Source: JBFWVR01 sp050246635 (GTDB taxonomy: Bacteria > Acidobacteriota > Vicinamibacteria > Vicinamibacterales > UBA2999). Taken from it: 64,000 bases of DNA. This document shows positions 1 through 8,401 of this stretch, piece after piece. The stretch lies in the NCBI GenBank assembly GCA_050246635.1, contig JBFWVR010000004.1, positions 372,001 to 436,000 of the forward strand, in the 5' to 3' direction. The position numbers and the translations under genes were made by a program. Under the pieces are notes generated by a model. That model saw only the letters and a list, made by a program, of their open reading frames with translations, ran no database searches and was not told the DNA's origin. Within the stretch, counting starts at the first letter, position 1. Each line of letters opens with the position of its first letter.

Positions 1-4
1 GATC

Positions 5-322
5 ATGACGCCGCCTGTCCTGAACCGGGAACAAGCCGTCGAGCGCCTCGCCGCGTGCGTCGGTGAAGTGCGCGCCCTCGGTGTGGCGCGGCTGGCGTTG
101 TTCGGCTCGGTGCTGCGCGGCGAGGCCGGGGCCGACAGCGATGTGGACCTTCTCGTGCAGTTCACACCAGGCGGCAAGTCCTATGCCCGCTTCTTCGCGT
201 TGTCAGAGCTGCTCGAGGCTCGCCTGGGCCGCCGCGTCGAGCTCGTGACTCCCGAAGCGCTCTCGCCTTTCATCGGCCCTCGCATCTTGGCGGAAGCGCA
301 GGATGTCCTTCGAGCCGCGTGA
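5..322 (+). CDS. mntA: MntA-like nucleotidyltransferase (antitoxin)
   Basis: This 105-residue protein is a minimal nucleotidyltransferase (MNT) domain. The signature is visible at residues 33-51: a GS pair (G34, S35) followed by D46 and D48 in a DSDVDLLV stretch, which are the expected metal-binding acidic residues. In characterised MntA/HepT pairs, MntA blocks its HEPN toxin by adenylylating a tyrosine on it. The next gene starts 20 bases before this one ends and is exactly such a HEPN protein, so the pair is very probably a type VII toxin-antitoxin module. The start is only four bases into the window, so a slightly longer upstream start cannot be excluded. Confidence 0.85.
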   Translation: MTPPVLNREQAVERLAACVGEVRALGVARLALFGSVLRGEAGADSDVDLLVQFTPGGKSYARFFALSELLEARLGRRVELVTPEALSPFIGPRILAEAQDVLRAA

Positions 323-638
323 CTACCTGAGGCACATCTTGGTCGAGGCCGACTACCTGGCCGACCGATCTCGCGGCCTGACCCTCCACACCTTCACGGC
401 GGACGAGACGCTGCGTCGAGCGTTCGTGCGCAGCATCGAAGTCATCGGCGAAGCCGCCAAGAAGGTGCCGGATGACTTCCGCGCCGCCCATCCAGAAGTG
501 GAGTGGCGAGCAATGGCTGGCATGCGCGACCGGCTGATCCACGACTACCTTGGTGTGGACTACGAACTGGTCTGGGACGTCGTGCGCCACCGTATGCCGG
601 AGCTGCGACGGAAGGTCGGCGCTATTCTGGACGCCTGA
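303..638 (+). CDS. hepT: HepT-like HEPN ribonuclease (toxin)
   Basis: A 111-residue all-helical HEPN (DUF86/HepT) protein. The catalytic RX4HXY motif is intact: R75, H80 and Y82 within RDRLIHDY. In known systems the arginine and histidine form the RNase site of the dimer and the tyrosine is the residue modified by MntA. The start codon lies inside the 3' end of the nucleotidyltransferase gene, so translation of the two is coupled and the ratio is set locally. The module could serve in stress response, plasmid-type maintenance or phage defence; the sequence does not say which. Confidence 0.87.
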   Translation: MSFEPRDYLRHILVEADYLADRSRGLTLHTFTADETLRRAFVRSIEVIGEAAKKVPDDFRAAHPEVEWRAMAGMRDRLIHDYLGVDYELVWDVVRHRMPELRRKVGAILDA

Positions 639-669
639 CACGGCCGGCATCGCGGGCACGAAAGGACCG

Positions 670-1263
670 ATGACGAAGAAGGCGACGCAGCCAGCAGAGT
701 TGCCGACGCTGTCGTTTGCGGTCTCACGCGCGTTCGACGCGTGGCTCGCCGACAATCACGCCTCCTCGCGTGGCATCTGGCTGAGGCTTGCCCGGAAGAC
801 GTCGGACACGGCGTCGATCACGTACGCCGAGGCAGTCGACGTGGCGCTCGCATGGGGCTGGATCGATGGCCAGAAGCGGAGTGGAGACGAGACATCCTGG
901 CTGCAGAAGTTCACGCCACGCGCCGCGAAGAGCGTGTGGTCGAAAATCAACCGTCAGAAGGCGCTGGCGCTGATCGACGCGGGCGCGATGCAGCCGGCAG
1001 GTCGTGCGGAGGTCGAACGCGCGAAGAGAGACGGGCGCTGGGACCGCGCCTACGACCCGCCAAGCCGCGCGACGGTGCCGGACGATCTCCGGACCGCTCT
1101 CGCCGGGAACCCGAAGGCCGCCGCCTTCTACCAGACGCTGAATGCGCGGAACCGCTATGCGGTGCTCTGGCGGGTGCACACGGCGAAGCGGGCGGAGACG
1201 CGGCAGAAGCGGATCACCGCGCTCGTGGCCATGCTCGCGCGGGGGGAGAAGATCCATCCGTGA
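670..1263 (+). CDS. YdeI/OmpD-associated family protein
   Basis: A 197-residue cytosolic protein of the YdeI/OmpD-associated (bacteriocin-protection) family. Family hallmarks seen are the early FDAWLADNHASSRGIWLRL segment, the TYAEAVDVALAWGWIDGQK core and the KFTPR...SVWSKIN stretch, followed by a lysine/arginine-rich C-terminal tail (AETRQKRITALVAML). The start chosen is the ATG at 670 because everything upstream in the frame is out-of-register coding sequence of the HEPN gene. It follows hepT by 31 bases and may be read from the same transcript. Biochemical function in the family is poorly known, so only the family is assigned. Confidence 0.8.
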   Translation: MTKKATQPAELPTLSFAVSRAFDAWLADNHASSRGIWLRLARKTSDTASITYAEAVDVALAWGWIDGQKRSGDETSWLQKFTPRAAKSVWSKINRQKALALIDAGAMQPAGRAEVERAKRDGRWDRAYDPPSRATVPDDLRTALAGNPKAAAFYQTLNARNRYAVLWRVHTAKRAETRQKRITALVAMLARGEKIHP

Positions 1264-1472
1264 GCGGCGGCTGCCGACATTCGCCGCGCGAATCGCCGGT
1301 TGCCACCTGACGGCGCATCTTCCATACTGGCCGAGGCCCCCGCGCCCGGGCCTCCTCCCTCCAATCGGGGAAGCACTCGACGTGCGGGGCGCACGGCCAG
1401 CGAAGCCGACTGTTTCGAGCCAGATCACATGCGGAGGGATCGTGGTGCGTGCTCGTCCACAGGAGGCTTGCC

Positions 1473-2207
1473 ATGGAACTCTCGCACCCGATTCACGTCC
1501 TGAAGCACCGCGCCCGGCGGCTCGCCCGAGAGCTGGGTATCCCACTGCACGCCGCCCTTGACCAACTGGCGCGGGAACAAGGATTCCGGACGTGGGGGCA
1601 TCTGTCGGCCCGGGCATCGCGTCGGAGTCCCGCACGAGATCTGTTCGCGCAGCTCGAACCAGGAGACCTGATCCTTCTGGGCGCGCGGCCACGCCAGGGC
1701 AAGACGGTACTCAGCCTGGAGCTGGTCATCCAGGCCGTGAAGGCGGGACGCGAGGCCGCCTTCTTCACCCTGGAGTTCACCGAGCCGGAGGTCCTCGCGC
1801 ACCTCGGCGCGAACGCGCGCGCCGGGCGCATGGTCCGGCAGCGCGTCCGGATTGACACGTCCGACGACATCAGCGCGGACCACATCATTCAGCAGCTTGC
1901 GGGCGCCGAGCCTGGCACGTTCGTGGTCGTCGACTACCTCCAGCTCCTCGATCAGCGCCGGAGCCATCCCACGCTGACCGATCAGCTCGCCGCGCTACGC
2001 GCCTTCACCCGGGAGCGAGGCCTCATCACGGTCTGCCTGTCGCAGATCGACCGCGAGTTCGAGCGTGCGAACAGGGCGGTGCCGACGATGGCCGACCTGC
2101 GCCTGCCGAACCCCGTGGACGTCGGGCTCTTCACCAAGGCATGTTTCCTTCACGAGGGGCGCATGCGACTCGAGCGCCCTGGATCAGCTACCCGGATACG
2201 ACCGTGA
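1473..2207 (+). CDS. Orphan DnaB-like RecA-fold ATPase/helicase
   Basis: A 244-residue protein that looks like the C-terminal motor domain of replicative helicase DnaB without the N-terminal primase-binding domain (full DnaB is about 450 residues). Walker A is GARPRQGKT (residues 70-78), the DnaB H3/Walker B motif is VVVDYLQLLD (151-160), followed by an SQIDRE sensor segment. Residues 1-45 form a basic helical region ending in QGFRTWGHL. A good AGGAGG ribosome-binding site lies 7 bases upstream of ATG 1473, which sets the start. The last codons overlap a GTG that begins a MerB-like remnant. It is probably not the replicative helicase; a role in recombination or repair, or as an ATPase partner, is possible. 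Confidence 0.75.
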   Translation: MELSHPIHVLKHRARRLARELGIPLHAALDQLAREQGFRTWGHLSARASRRSPARDLFAQLEPGDLILLGARPRQGKTVLSLELVIQAVKAGREAAFFTLEFTEPEVLAHLGANARAGRMVRQRVRIDTSDDISADHIIQQLAGAEPGTFVVVDYLQLLDQRRSHPTLTDQLAALRAFTRERGLITVCLSQIDREFERANRAVPTMADLRLPNPVDVGLFTKACFLHEGRMRLERPGSATRIRP

Positions 2208-2441
2208 ACGAGCTGCAGCGACTCGTGCGCGCCCACGTCATCCGGACGCTCCGCGACACATCGGTGGCGCCGTCCAGTGAGGCAATTGCGTCCGCGCTTG
2301 GCTCCACCACGGAGGCGGTGCGCGAGGCCCTCCACGCCCTTGCGCACCGATCCGGACTTCGAGCCCGCCACGGTGCAGCAGGCCGAGGCGATGTTCAAGG
2401 CTCACGGGCTTGCGGGTGAGTTCTGGTCACTTGCTCGCTGA
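2204..2441 (+). pseudogene. Collapsed MerB-like (alkylmercury lyase family) remnant
   Basis: Starting at GTG 2204 (overlapping the helicase stop), one frame gives a winged-helix-like N-terminus (VNELQRLVRAHVIRTLRD, then SSEAIASALGSTTEAVREAL), as seen at the N-terminus of organomercurial lyase family proteins. Near 2349 the homology jumps to another frame that reads DPDFEPATVQQAEAMFKAHG and then LAGEFWSLAR before a TGA at 2439-2441, which resembles the C-terminal end of the same family. The middle of roughly 100 or more residues is missing and the frame is broken at the junction. The simplest reading is an internal deletion with frameshift. The family assignment rests on remembered similarity. 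Confidence 0.55.
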
Positions 2442-2566
2442 GCTGCCCCACGCACGGCAGTTCGGTGGATGGGTGTGGCATCATCCGTTGGCAACGAACC
2501 CCGAGCGCCGCAGAAAGTTGCCGGTAGCTCGACCGGTGTCTTGATCCTGAACGGGAGCCACTCTCG

Positions 2567-3028
2567 ATGAACCCGACCCTCACTGAGCAGCCGCAATTGC
2601 GGGTGGCGTCCCTGCGCCATCGCGGGCCCTACCAGCAGATTGGCGAGACCTTCGCGCGCCTCGCCGCGATCGTCGAAGCCGCCGGCGCCTCCGACGCATC
2701 GCCCGAGCTGGTGGCCGTCTACCACGATGACCCGGCCACCGTGCCGGCCGCCAACCTCCGGTCCGATGCGGGCATCCTCGTCCCCGCGGGCACGGCGCTG
2801 CCGGAGGGCCTCTCGGAGGTGATCCTCGCGGCTGGTCCGTACGTCCAGATCCGTCATTCGGGTCCGTACGACACGCTGCCGAAGACCTGGGCGCGCATCA
2901 GGGAGTTCTTCGCTGGCGCTGAAGGACCCAAGCGGGGAGACGGACCCGGCTACGAGATCTATCGCAACACGCCCGCGACGGCGGCGCCCGCCGACCTCAT
3001 CACGGATATCTACGTCCCGACGGCGTAA
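2567..3028 (+). CDS. GyrI-like / AraC effector-binding domain protein
   Basis: A stand-alone 153-residue GyrI-like small-molecule-binding (AraC effector-binding, SOUL-type) domain. The two pseudo-repeats typical of the fold are seen: RVASLRHRGPYQQIGETFARL at the N-terminus and a matching VQIRHSGPYDTLPKTWARI in the second half, each with the conserved HxGPY-type turn. It has no DNA-binding domain. Family members include DNA gyrase inhibitors and free-standing ligand binders that may sequester or hydrolyse xenobiotics. It appears to be monocistronic, with 125 bases of upstream sequence after the preceding pseudogene. Confidence 0.85.
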   Translation: MNPTLTEQPQLRVASLRHRGPYQQIGETFARLAAIVEAAGASDASPELVAVYHDDPATVPAANLRSDAGILVPAGTALPEGLSEVILAAGPYVQIRHSGPYDTLPKTWARIREFFAGAEGPKRGDGPGYEIYRNTPATAAPADLITDIYVPTA

Positions 3029-3060
3029 CTCTCGAGTGGGCGAGGCGCGGGGAAACGGTC

Positions 3061-3624
3061 ATGAGGCACCTGCTGTTCATCCAGGGCGCTGGAGCCGGAG
3101 TCCACGCCGAGTGGGACATCCGCCTGGTCGAGAGTCTGCGGCGCGAGCTCGGGACGTCCTGGTCCGTCCACTACCCGCCCATGCCGGACGAGGCGAATCC
3201 CGCGGCCGCGGCTTGGCGTCCGGCGATTGCGCGTGAGCTCGCCGCGCTCCCAACCGGTGCCGTCGTCGTGGGCCACTCGGCCGGCGGGACGATGCTGGTC
3301 GACGTGCTTGCGCACGCGAAGCCGGCGCGTGGGCTGGCGGCCGTGGTGCTGATTGCCGCGCCGTTCATCGGCGACGGCGGCTGGGCCATCGACGACATCG
3401 CTCCGATGACGGGCCTGGGCGAGCGACTGCCCCCCGCGACCCCGGTGCTCCTGTTCCACGGCACGGACGATGGCGATGTCCCGGTGGCGCATGTCGACTG
3501 CTACGCCGCGGCGGTCCCGCATGCGACGGTCTGCCGGCTGTCCGGCCGCGACCATCAACTGAACGACGACCTGTCCGAGGTGGCTCGCGCCATCCTGGCG
3601 CTACCATCGGAGCGTGGCATCTGA
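3061..3624 (+). CDS. RBBP9/YdeN-like alpha/beta hydrolase
   Basis: A 187-residue short alpha/beta hydrolase. The nucleophile elbow GHSAGG is at about residues 75-80, a putative acid in FHGTDDGDVPV at about 138-148 and the catalytic histidine in GRDHQLNDD at about 161-169. The length and the compact core fit the RBBP9/YdeN serine hydrolase group, whose physiological substrates are mostly unknown. It has no signal peptide, so it is cytosolic. It starts 33 bases after the GyrI-like gene and could share its transcript. Confidence 0.85.
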   Translation: MRHLLFIQGAGAGVHAEWDIRLVESLRRELGTSWSVHYPPMPDEANPAAAAWRPAIARELAALPTGAVVVGHSAGGTMLVDVLAHAKPARGLAAVVLIAAPFIGDGGWAIDDIAPMTGLGERLPPATPVLLFHGTDDGDVPVAHVDCYAAAVPHATVCRLSGRDHQLNDDLSEVARAILALPSERGI

Positions 3625-3709
3625 CCGGGGAAGGCCGTCACGCGTTGGCGGGCGGTCCGTCTCAGCCGAGGGACTGACGGGCCGGGCGGCCGACGCTCGC
3701 GGGAGGAAC

Positions 3710-4258
3710 ATGGCAGGCGAACGAGGCGAGACCACTTCCGGACGGCCCCTTCCTGGCGAGTACGCGGCCTATGCCGAGCACGACATCCGCGCCGTCGAGG
3801 GCGACGACGTGTGTGGCGTGCTCCTGCGCCTGAAAGACAGCACGACGGCGCTCTTCTCCCGCTTCGGCGACGCCGGGGGAGACCTGAGCTACGGCGAGGG
3901 CAAGTGGACCATCAAGCAGGTCCTCGGCCACCTCGCGGACGACGAGCGCATCTTCGCGTATCGTGCGCTCTGCCTCGCGCGTGGGGATGGGCGTGAGCTG
4001 CCCGGCTTCGACGAACGGCAGTACGTGGACGGCGCGCGGTTCGAGCGCCTGCCGCTCGCGCGCCTGCTGGAGGACTACGCCGCGGTCCGCGACGCCTCCG
4101 TGACGCTGTTCCGCGGCCTGCACGCCGGGGCGTGGCTCCGCCGCGGCATCGTCAATGGCTACGAAGCCACGCCGCGTGGGCTCGGGTTCCACATCGCGGG
4201 ACACGAGCTCCACCACCACCGCGTGATACACGAACATTACCTGCCATTGCTGCGGTAA
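3710..4258 (+). CDS. DinB superfamily protein
   Basis: A 182-residue four-helix DinB-fold protein. The pattern of metal-ligand histidines is visible: one in KQVLGHLADDER at about residue 75 and a cluster near the C-terminus in GHELHHHRVIHEHYL. The start at 3710 is chosen because a GGGAGG ribosome-binding site sits just upstream; an upstream frame extension exists but is arginine-rich and unlike the family. DinB proteins include bacillithiol and mycothiol S-transferases and uncharacterised damage-inducible proteins. It is one of four DinB-fold proteins in this window. Confidence 0.85.
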   Translation: MAGERGETTSGRPLPGEYAAYAEHDIRAVEGDDVCGVLLRLKDSTTALFSRFGDAGGDLSYGEGKWTIKQVLGHLADDERIFAYRALCLARGDGRELPGFDERQYVDGARFERLPLARLLEDYAAVRDASVTLFRGLHAGAWLRRGIVNGYEATPRGLGFHIAGHELHHHRVIHEHYLPLLR

Positions 4259-4344
4259 TGGGTGAGGGTCCGCCCGCCAAGCCGGGCCGGCCGACTCCAG
4301 CTCTCCACTGCGCCGATGGGGAGCTGCTGACGTTCGTGGATTCA

Positions 4345-4361
4345 GCTTTACATTGCAAAGT
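4345..4361 (+). promoter_or_regulatory. Candidate operator CTTTACA-T-TGCAAAG
   Basis: An interrupted palindrome, CTTTACATTGCAAAG, with outer arms CTTT/AAAG separated by 7 bases. It lies 22 bases upstream of the ankyrin lipoprotein start. A near-copy with the same spacing and the same trailing GTG lies at 38613-38629 upstream of another small membrane-protein gene. TTTACA could also serve as a -35 element. The shared architecture suggests one regulator binding both sites; this is inference. Confidence 0.45.
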
Positions 4362-4382
4362 GAATTATGGGATCGTCGCCAC

Positions 4383-4919
4383 ATGAGGTCCCGGGTTGCC
4401 GTCCTGCTCGTTGCCGCCGCCTGCGCGTCCTGTGGTGTGTTCCGCCCGACGGCCGACGATCTGCGTGACGATCCCCACGGACACCTCGTCTGGGCGGCCC
4501 GCACCGGCGACATCGGCGCCATTCGCGCATTGGCCGCCGCCGGCATCGACCTGGATGCGTCGGCTCCGACCCCTAGCCGGTTCGTCTTTCCGGATTTCGA
4601 TCACGGCAGCTGGACGGCTTTGCAGCACGCGGTCGGAAAACAGCAGGTCGACGCGGTGCGTGTGCTGCTCGAGGTGGGCGCGGCGCCGGACGCCCGGCCG
4701 GAGGGATCGCCGATCACGCCCCTCACCATTGCGGCCGTCGGCGGGAATGCCACGATCGTGCGCCTGCTGCTCGACGCCGGCGCGGACGTGAACCTGAGCC
4801 GCCAGGCCCTCAGCGAGCCGGCGCCCGGCGGTCCCCTGTGGCACGTGGTCGAACGGACCGTCGGGTGGGTGAGCGGCCGGCCGTCCGCGAAGGACGCCCT
4901 CGCCCGTCTCCCACGGTGA
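4383..4919 (+). CDS. Ankyrin-repeat lipoprotein
   Basis: A 178-residue secreted protein. It begins with a short basic region and a hydrophobic stretch ending in CASCG, a plausible lipobox, so it is probably a lipoprotein. Residues 35-150 hold about three ankyrin repeats, seen as WAARTGDIGAIRALAAAGID, then TALQHAVGKQQVDAVRVLLE, then PLTIAAVGGNATIVRLLLDA. Ankyrin repeats mediate protein-protein contact; the partner is unknown. The start is ATG 4383, as a more upstream in-frame ATG at 4353 would destroy the signal sequence. The candidate operator lies just upstream. The C-terminal 25 residues have no repeat character. Confidence 0.8.
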   Translation: MRSRVAVLLVAAACASCGVFRPTADDLRDDPHGHLVWAARTGDIGAIRALAAAGIDLDASAPTPSRFVFPDFDHGSWTALQHAVGKQQVDAVRVLLEVGAAPDARPEGSPITPLTIAAVGGNATIVRLLLDAGADVNLSRQALSEPAPGGPLWHVVERTVGWVSGRPSAKDALARLPR

Positions 4920-4994
4920 GAGGAGGCCCCGTGCCGGCAAGCGACGTCTGTGACGCGCCAGGCGGCCGAGGACCCCTCGCCGCGGGCCGCCGAA

Positions 4995-5103
4995 GCGGCC
5001 CGCGCCCTCCAATCACCCGATCAGGCAATCGACAAATCCATTCCTCAATCCCCCAATCTGCATTCGTCAATCAATCTTCAACCTGAGATCTGAAGATCTG
5101 AGA
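4995..5103. repeat. GATTG/AGATCT-rich short repeat region
   Basis: In the minus orientation, directly after the stop codon of the amidohydrolase gene, the sequence runs through several AGATCT words and then repeated GATTG words at 7 to 10 base intervals. It is much less GC-rich than its surroundings. It resembles, in a degenerate form, the GATC-based arrays near 47.3, 57.9 and 58.5 kb. Confidence 0.5.
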
Positions 5104-5104
5104 T

Positions 5105-8100
5105 CTATTTGTCCCACCAGAAGGGCTTCTCGAGCTTCTTCTCCACCGGCCACACCATGTCCAGCGTGTCGGCGCTGTAGAGCTCGCCGTTCTTCATCAC
5201 GTAGAACACCGAGTTCGTGTTCTGGATGTTCTCGAGCGGGTTGCGATCGAGCACGATCAGGTCGGCCATCTTGCCCGGCTCGAGCGACCCTACGTCCTGC
5301 TGCATGCCGAGCGCCTCGGCGCCGAAGATGGTGACCACCTTGAGCGTCTCGTGCGGCGTGAGGCCACCGGACCCGAGGTTCCAGGTCTCCCAGTGGGCGC
5401 CCAGCCCCTGCAGCTGGCCGTGGCTGCCAAGCCCGGCGCGGCCACCCGCGTGCACGATGTCGGCGACCTGCTTGCCGTACCGCTTGTGCCCGTATTCCTC
5501 GGGGAGGAACCACTGGCCGCGGCGGCGGGTCATGTTATCGAGGAGCTGCCAGGGGATCCACTTCGCCAGCTTCTGGTCGTTGGCGACGTCCGTGTTCTCG
5601 AACCAGTAGTTCTCGGTCCACGGCGCGCCGTAGGCGACCAGGATCGTCGGGGTGTAGAACGTCTTCGTGCGTGCGACGAACTCCACGACGTCCTTGTAGA
5701 GCGGCTGGATGGGGAAGCTGTGCTCCTGGCCGGAGTAGCCGTCGGCCATCTGCGTGAGGTTCAGCTTGAGGTCCAGCGAGCCCTCGATGGTCGCGGTGAT
5801 GCCGTACTCCTTGCAAGCCTCGATGATCCACTGCCGGATGAGGCGGTCGCCCGCGACGTACTGCTTGATCGTGTTCGTGCGGTACGCCTCCTTGTAGCGC
5901 TTGATGAAGTTGAAGGCGTCCTCGCGCGTCTCGATGCCCGAATCGGAGAAGACGCCGGGGCCGGTCGCCAAGACGCGTGGGCCCGCAATCATGCCCGCCT
6001 CCACCATGTCCGCGTACGCGAACACGTCCGGCGTCGACGTCTGCGGATCCCTCGTCGTCGTCACGCCGTAGGCGAGGTTGGCGTAGTACTGCCAGACCTG
6101 CGTCTGGTGCACGCCGCGCGGCGCCCACATGTGCGAGTGGACGTCGACGAAGCCCGGCATGATCGTCTTGCCGGAGACGTTGATCGTACGCGCGCCAGCC
6201 GGCACGCTCAGCGAGCCGCGGCGGCCGACCCCGGCGATACGGTTCCCGGTGACGAGCACGTCCCCGTTGTTGATGATCTCGTCCCCGCGCATCGTGATGA
6301 CCCGCGCGCCGCGGAGCAGCACGGAACCGTCCGGCCGGTCGCGCGGGAGCTCCACGACGACGTCCACCTGCTGCGGCTCGTCGGCCGTCACGGCCTGGCG
6401 GTAGAACTGCGCGCCCCAGGCCCACGTCATCGTCGAGCCATCGGCGGTCCAGTTGACGTAATCGCCCCCGAAGCGCGACATCCGCTTGACCGGCACCGGC
6501 GTGTTCTCGGCAGTGCCCGAGATGCGCACGGTCACCGTCTCCTTGCCCGCCCTGGGCACGGTGACGAGGTAGTGCTTGTTCTGGAGGTCCACGAACGCGC
6601 GCGTGCCGTCCGGCGAGAGGCGGATGTCGTCGGCGTTCGGCGGGTTGTTCGAGCCGCCGGGCGCGGCGCCGGTCACCCGGAGGATGGTGCGGCGGTCGTA
6701 GCCGTCCATCGTGATCGACTGCAGGCCCCGGTTGCCGGACAGGTACACGCGGGAGCCGTCGTCCCGCGCGAAGTGCGGGTTGCGCCCGCCCTGCGCGGAG
6801 GCGACGAGCGTCTGGTCGCCACCCCCTGCCGGCATCCAGCGGATCTCCAGGGTGTTCGGCGGCGTCACGCCCCCAATCTCCGCGATGCCCTCGTGGTCCG
6901 CGTCGGGCGGAGGTGTGTCCATGAGGATCGAGTAGAGCTGGTCGCTGGCCGAGCCCGCGAGGAAGACGATGCGTGAGCCGTCAGGCGTGAAGGCGGGGTC
7001 GAGGTAATAACCCTCGTAGGCCGTGAGCGTCTGCGGCGTGCCGCCCGAGGCGGCGACCTTCTTGATGTGCCCGCCGGTGTTCGTCCACGTGACGTAGGCG
7101 ATCTCCCGTCCATCCGGCGACCACACCGGCATGAACTCGCCCTCGTCCATCGTGGTCACGCGGCGTGGCGTGCCGGAGGGCAGGTCCATCACGTAGAGGT
7201 GGTTGACGGCGGAGAAGGCCACCTTGCTGCCGTCGGGCGAGACACTCGGCCAGCGGATCAGCCGGGCGCGCACTGTGTCGCCATCGTCGATGCGGATGGG
7301 TGTGTAGACACGGGGCGCGATCTCGGCTTGCACGTGTGCGGTGAACGCGATCGGGGTGGCGGCGCCGGTCTCGAAGTCGATCTTCTGCAGCTTGCCGTCG
7401 ATTGGCACGATCAGGGCGCGGCCGTCCGGCAGGAAGTCGTAGCGCGGCAGCGTGTCCCGGCTCGCGCGTGACTCCTGGTCGTCGCGGGTGACGTGTGGCA
7501 CGAGCCAGCGCTCCTGGCCGCTCTGGAGATCCCGCACGACGAGCGCGGTCTCGGCCTTGCGGCGCGTGCCGTACACGAGGAACTTCCCATCGGGTGAGAG
7601 CACCGGGCGCATGGCGCTGCCCTGCGCGTTGGTGACCTGCGTGTCGTCACCGGTCTCGCGGTCGTGGCGGTAGATCTGCCACAGCGGGAACTGCGCGTTG
7701 TAGGTGAACGTGCCCGTGCGCTGCGCGTAGTAGACGAAGCGGCCATCGGGCGAGACGACGGCGCCCATCTTGTTGAGCTGCGGCGGGCGCGGGGCGTCGC
7801 TGCCAGGGGCGGGGGGCGGTTCCGGGGCGGGGCCGACGCTCAGCCCCGTGCCGCCGTCCTTGTGATACATGCGCAGGCCGAAGGTGCCGGGCTCCGGCGG
7901 CCGCGTGCGCGAGACGATGAGGTACTCGCCGTCTGGCGTCCAGGCCGGCGACGTCATGATCTGCGGCCGGTCGTTGGTCTTGCCGTCCTTGCTGACGGCG
8001 CGCGGATTGGCGCCGTCGGCGTCGGCGATCCACAGGTTCTCGACGCCGGTGCGATCGCTCAGGAACGCGATGGTCCTGCCGTCGGGTGAGAACGTCGGCT

Positions 8101-8401
8101 GGCTCTCGAAGCTCAGCCCGCCAATGATCCGCCGCGCCGCGCCGCCGGCGGCCGGCATCGTGTAGATGTCGCCGAGCAGGTCGAAGACGATCGTCTGGCC
8201 ATCCGGCGAGACGTCGATCGACATCCACGTGACCTCGTCCGTGTCGAACTCGAGGGTCTCGGCGGTGGTGAGCGGCAGTGTCGTGGCTTTGGGCTCGTTC
8301 CCGTCGTTCTGCTGCTGGACGGCGCGGAGCGGGGCAGAGCCGAGGGCGAGCAGGGCGACGGCCACGAGGCCGGCCGCCGATGACAGGCGGGGAAAGCGCA
8401 T
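5105..8401 (-). CDS. Secreted beta-propeller plus amidohydrolase protein
   Basis: A 1098-residue exported protein. Residues 1-27 form a signal peptide (MRFPRLSSAAGLVAVALLAL). Residues from about 50 to 680 carry many TolB/PD40-type propeller repeats, seen as recurring SPDGxxxxF, TPDG and SPDG words. The last 400 residues are a metal-dependent amidohydrolase: VDVHSHMW near residue 757 gives the HxH motif and the C-terminus has the usual ADLIVLDRNPLENIQ closing strand. The start at 8401 is fixed by a GGAGG ribosome-binding site and the signal peptide; the frame stays open for 122 further upstream codons that are not protein-like. Related proteins are periplasmic peptidase- or prolidase-like hydrolases; substrate unknown. 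Confidence 0.88.
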   Translation of the reverse strand: MRFPRLSSAAGLVAVALLALGSAPLRAVQQQNDGNEPKATTLPLTTAETLEFDTDEVTWMSIDVSPDGQTIVFDLLGDIYTMPAAGGAARRIIGGLSFESQPTFSPDGRTIAFLSDRTGVENLWIADADGANPRAVSKDGKTNDRPQIMTSPAWTPDGEYLIVSRTRPPEPGTFGLRMYHKDGGTGLSVGPAPEPPPAPGSDAPRPPQLNKMGAVVSPDGRFVYYAQRTGTFTYNAQFPLWQIYRHDRETGDDTQVTNAQGSAMRPVLSPDGKFLVYGTRRKAETALVVRDLQSGQERWLVPHVTRDDQESRASRDTLPRYDFLPDGRALIVPIDGKLQKIDFETGAATPIAFTAHVQAEIAPRVYTPIRIDDGDTVRARLIRWPSVSPDGSKVAFSAVNHLYVMDLPSGTPRRVTTMDEGEFMPVWSPDGREIAYVTWTNTGGHIKKVAASGGTPQTLTAYEGYYLDPAFTPDGSRIVFLAGSASDQLYSILMDTPPPDADHEGIAEIGGVTPPNTLEIRWMPAGGGDQTLVASAQGGRNPHFARDDGSRVYLSGNRGLQSITMDGYDRRTILRVTGAAPGGSNNPPNADDIRLSPDGTRAFVDLQNKHYLVTVPRAGKETVTVRISGTAENTPVPVKRMSRFGGDYVNWTADGSTMTWAWGAQFYRQAVTADEPQQVDVVVELPRDRPDGSVLLRGARVITMRGDEIINNGDVLVTGNRIAGVGRRGSLSVPAGARTINVSGKTIMPGFVDVHSHMWAPRGVHQTQVWQYYANLAYGVTTTRDPQTSTPDVFAYADMVEAGMIAGPRVLATGPGVFSDSGIETREDAFNFIKRYKEAYRTNTIKQYVAGDRLIRQWIIEACKEYGITATIEGSLDLKLNLTQMADGYSGQEHSFPIQPLYKDVVEFVARTKTFYTPTILVAYGAPWTENYWFENTDVANDQKLAKWIPWQLLDNMTRRRGQWFLPEEYGHKRYGKQVADIVHAGGRAGLGSHGQLQGLGAHWETWNLGSGGLTPHETLKVVTIFGAEALGMQQDVGSLEPGKMADLIVLDRNPLENIQNTNSVFYVMKNGELYSADTLDMVWPVEKKLEKPFWWDK

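Noticed and set aside
5351..6976. A 541-codon plus-strand frame opposite the large amidohydrolase
   Set aside because: It mirrors the codon structure of the minus-strand gene, which has a signal peptide and clear domains.
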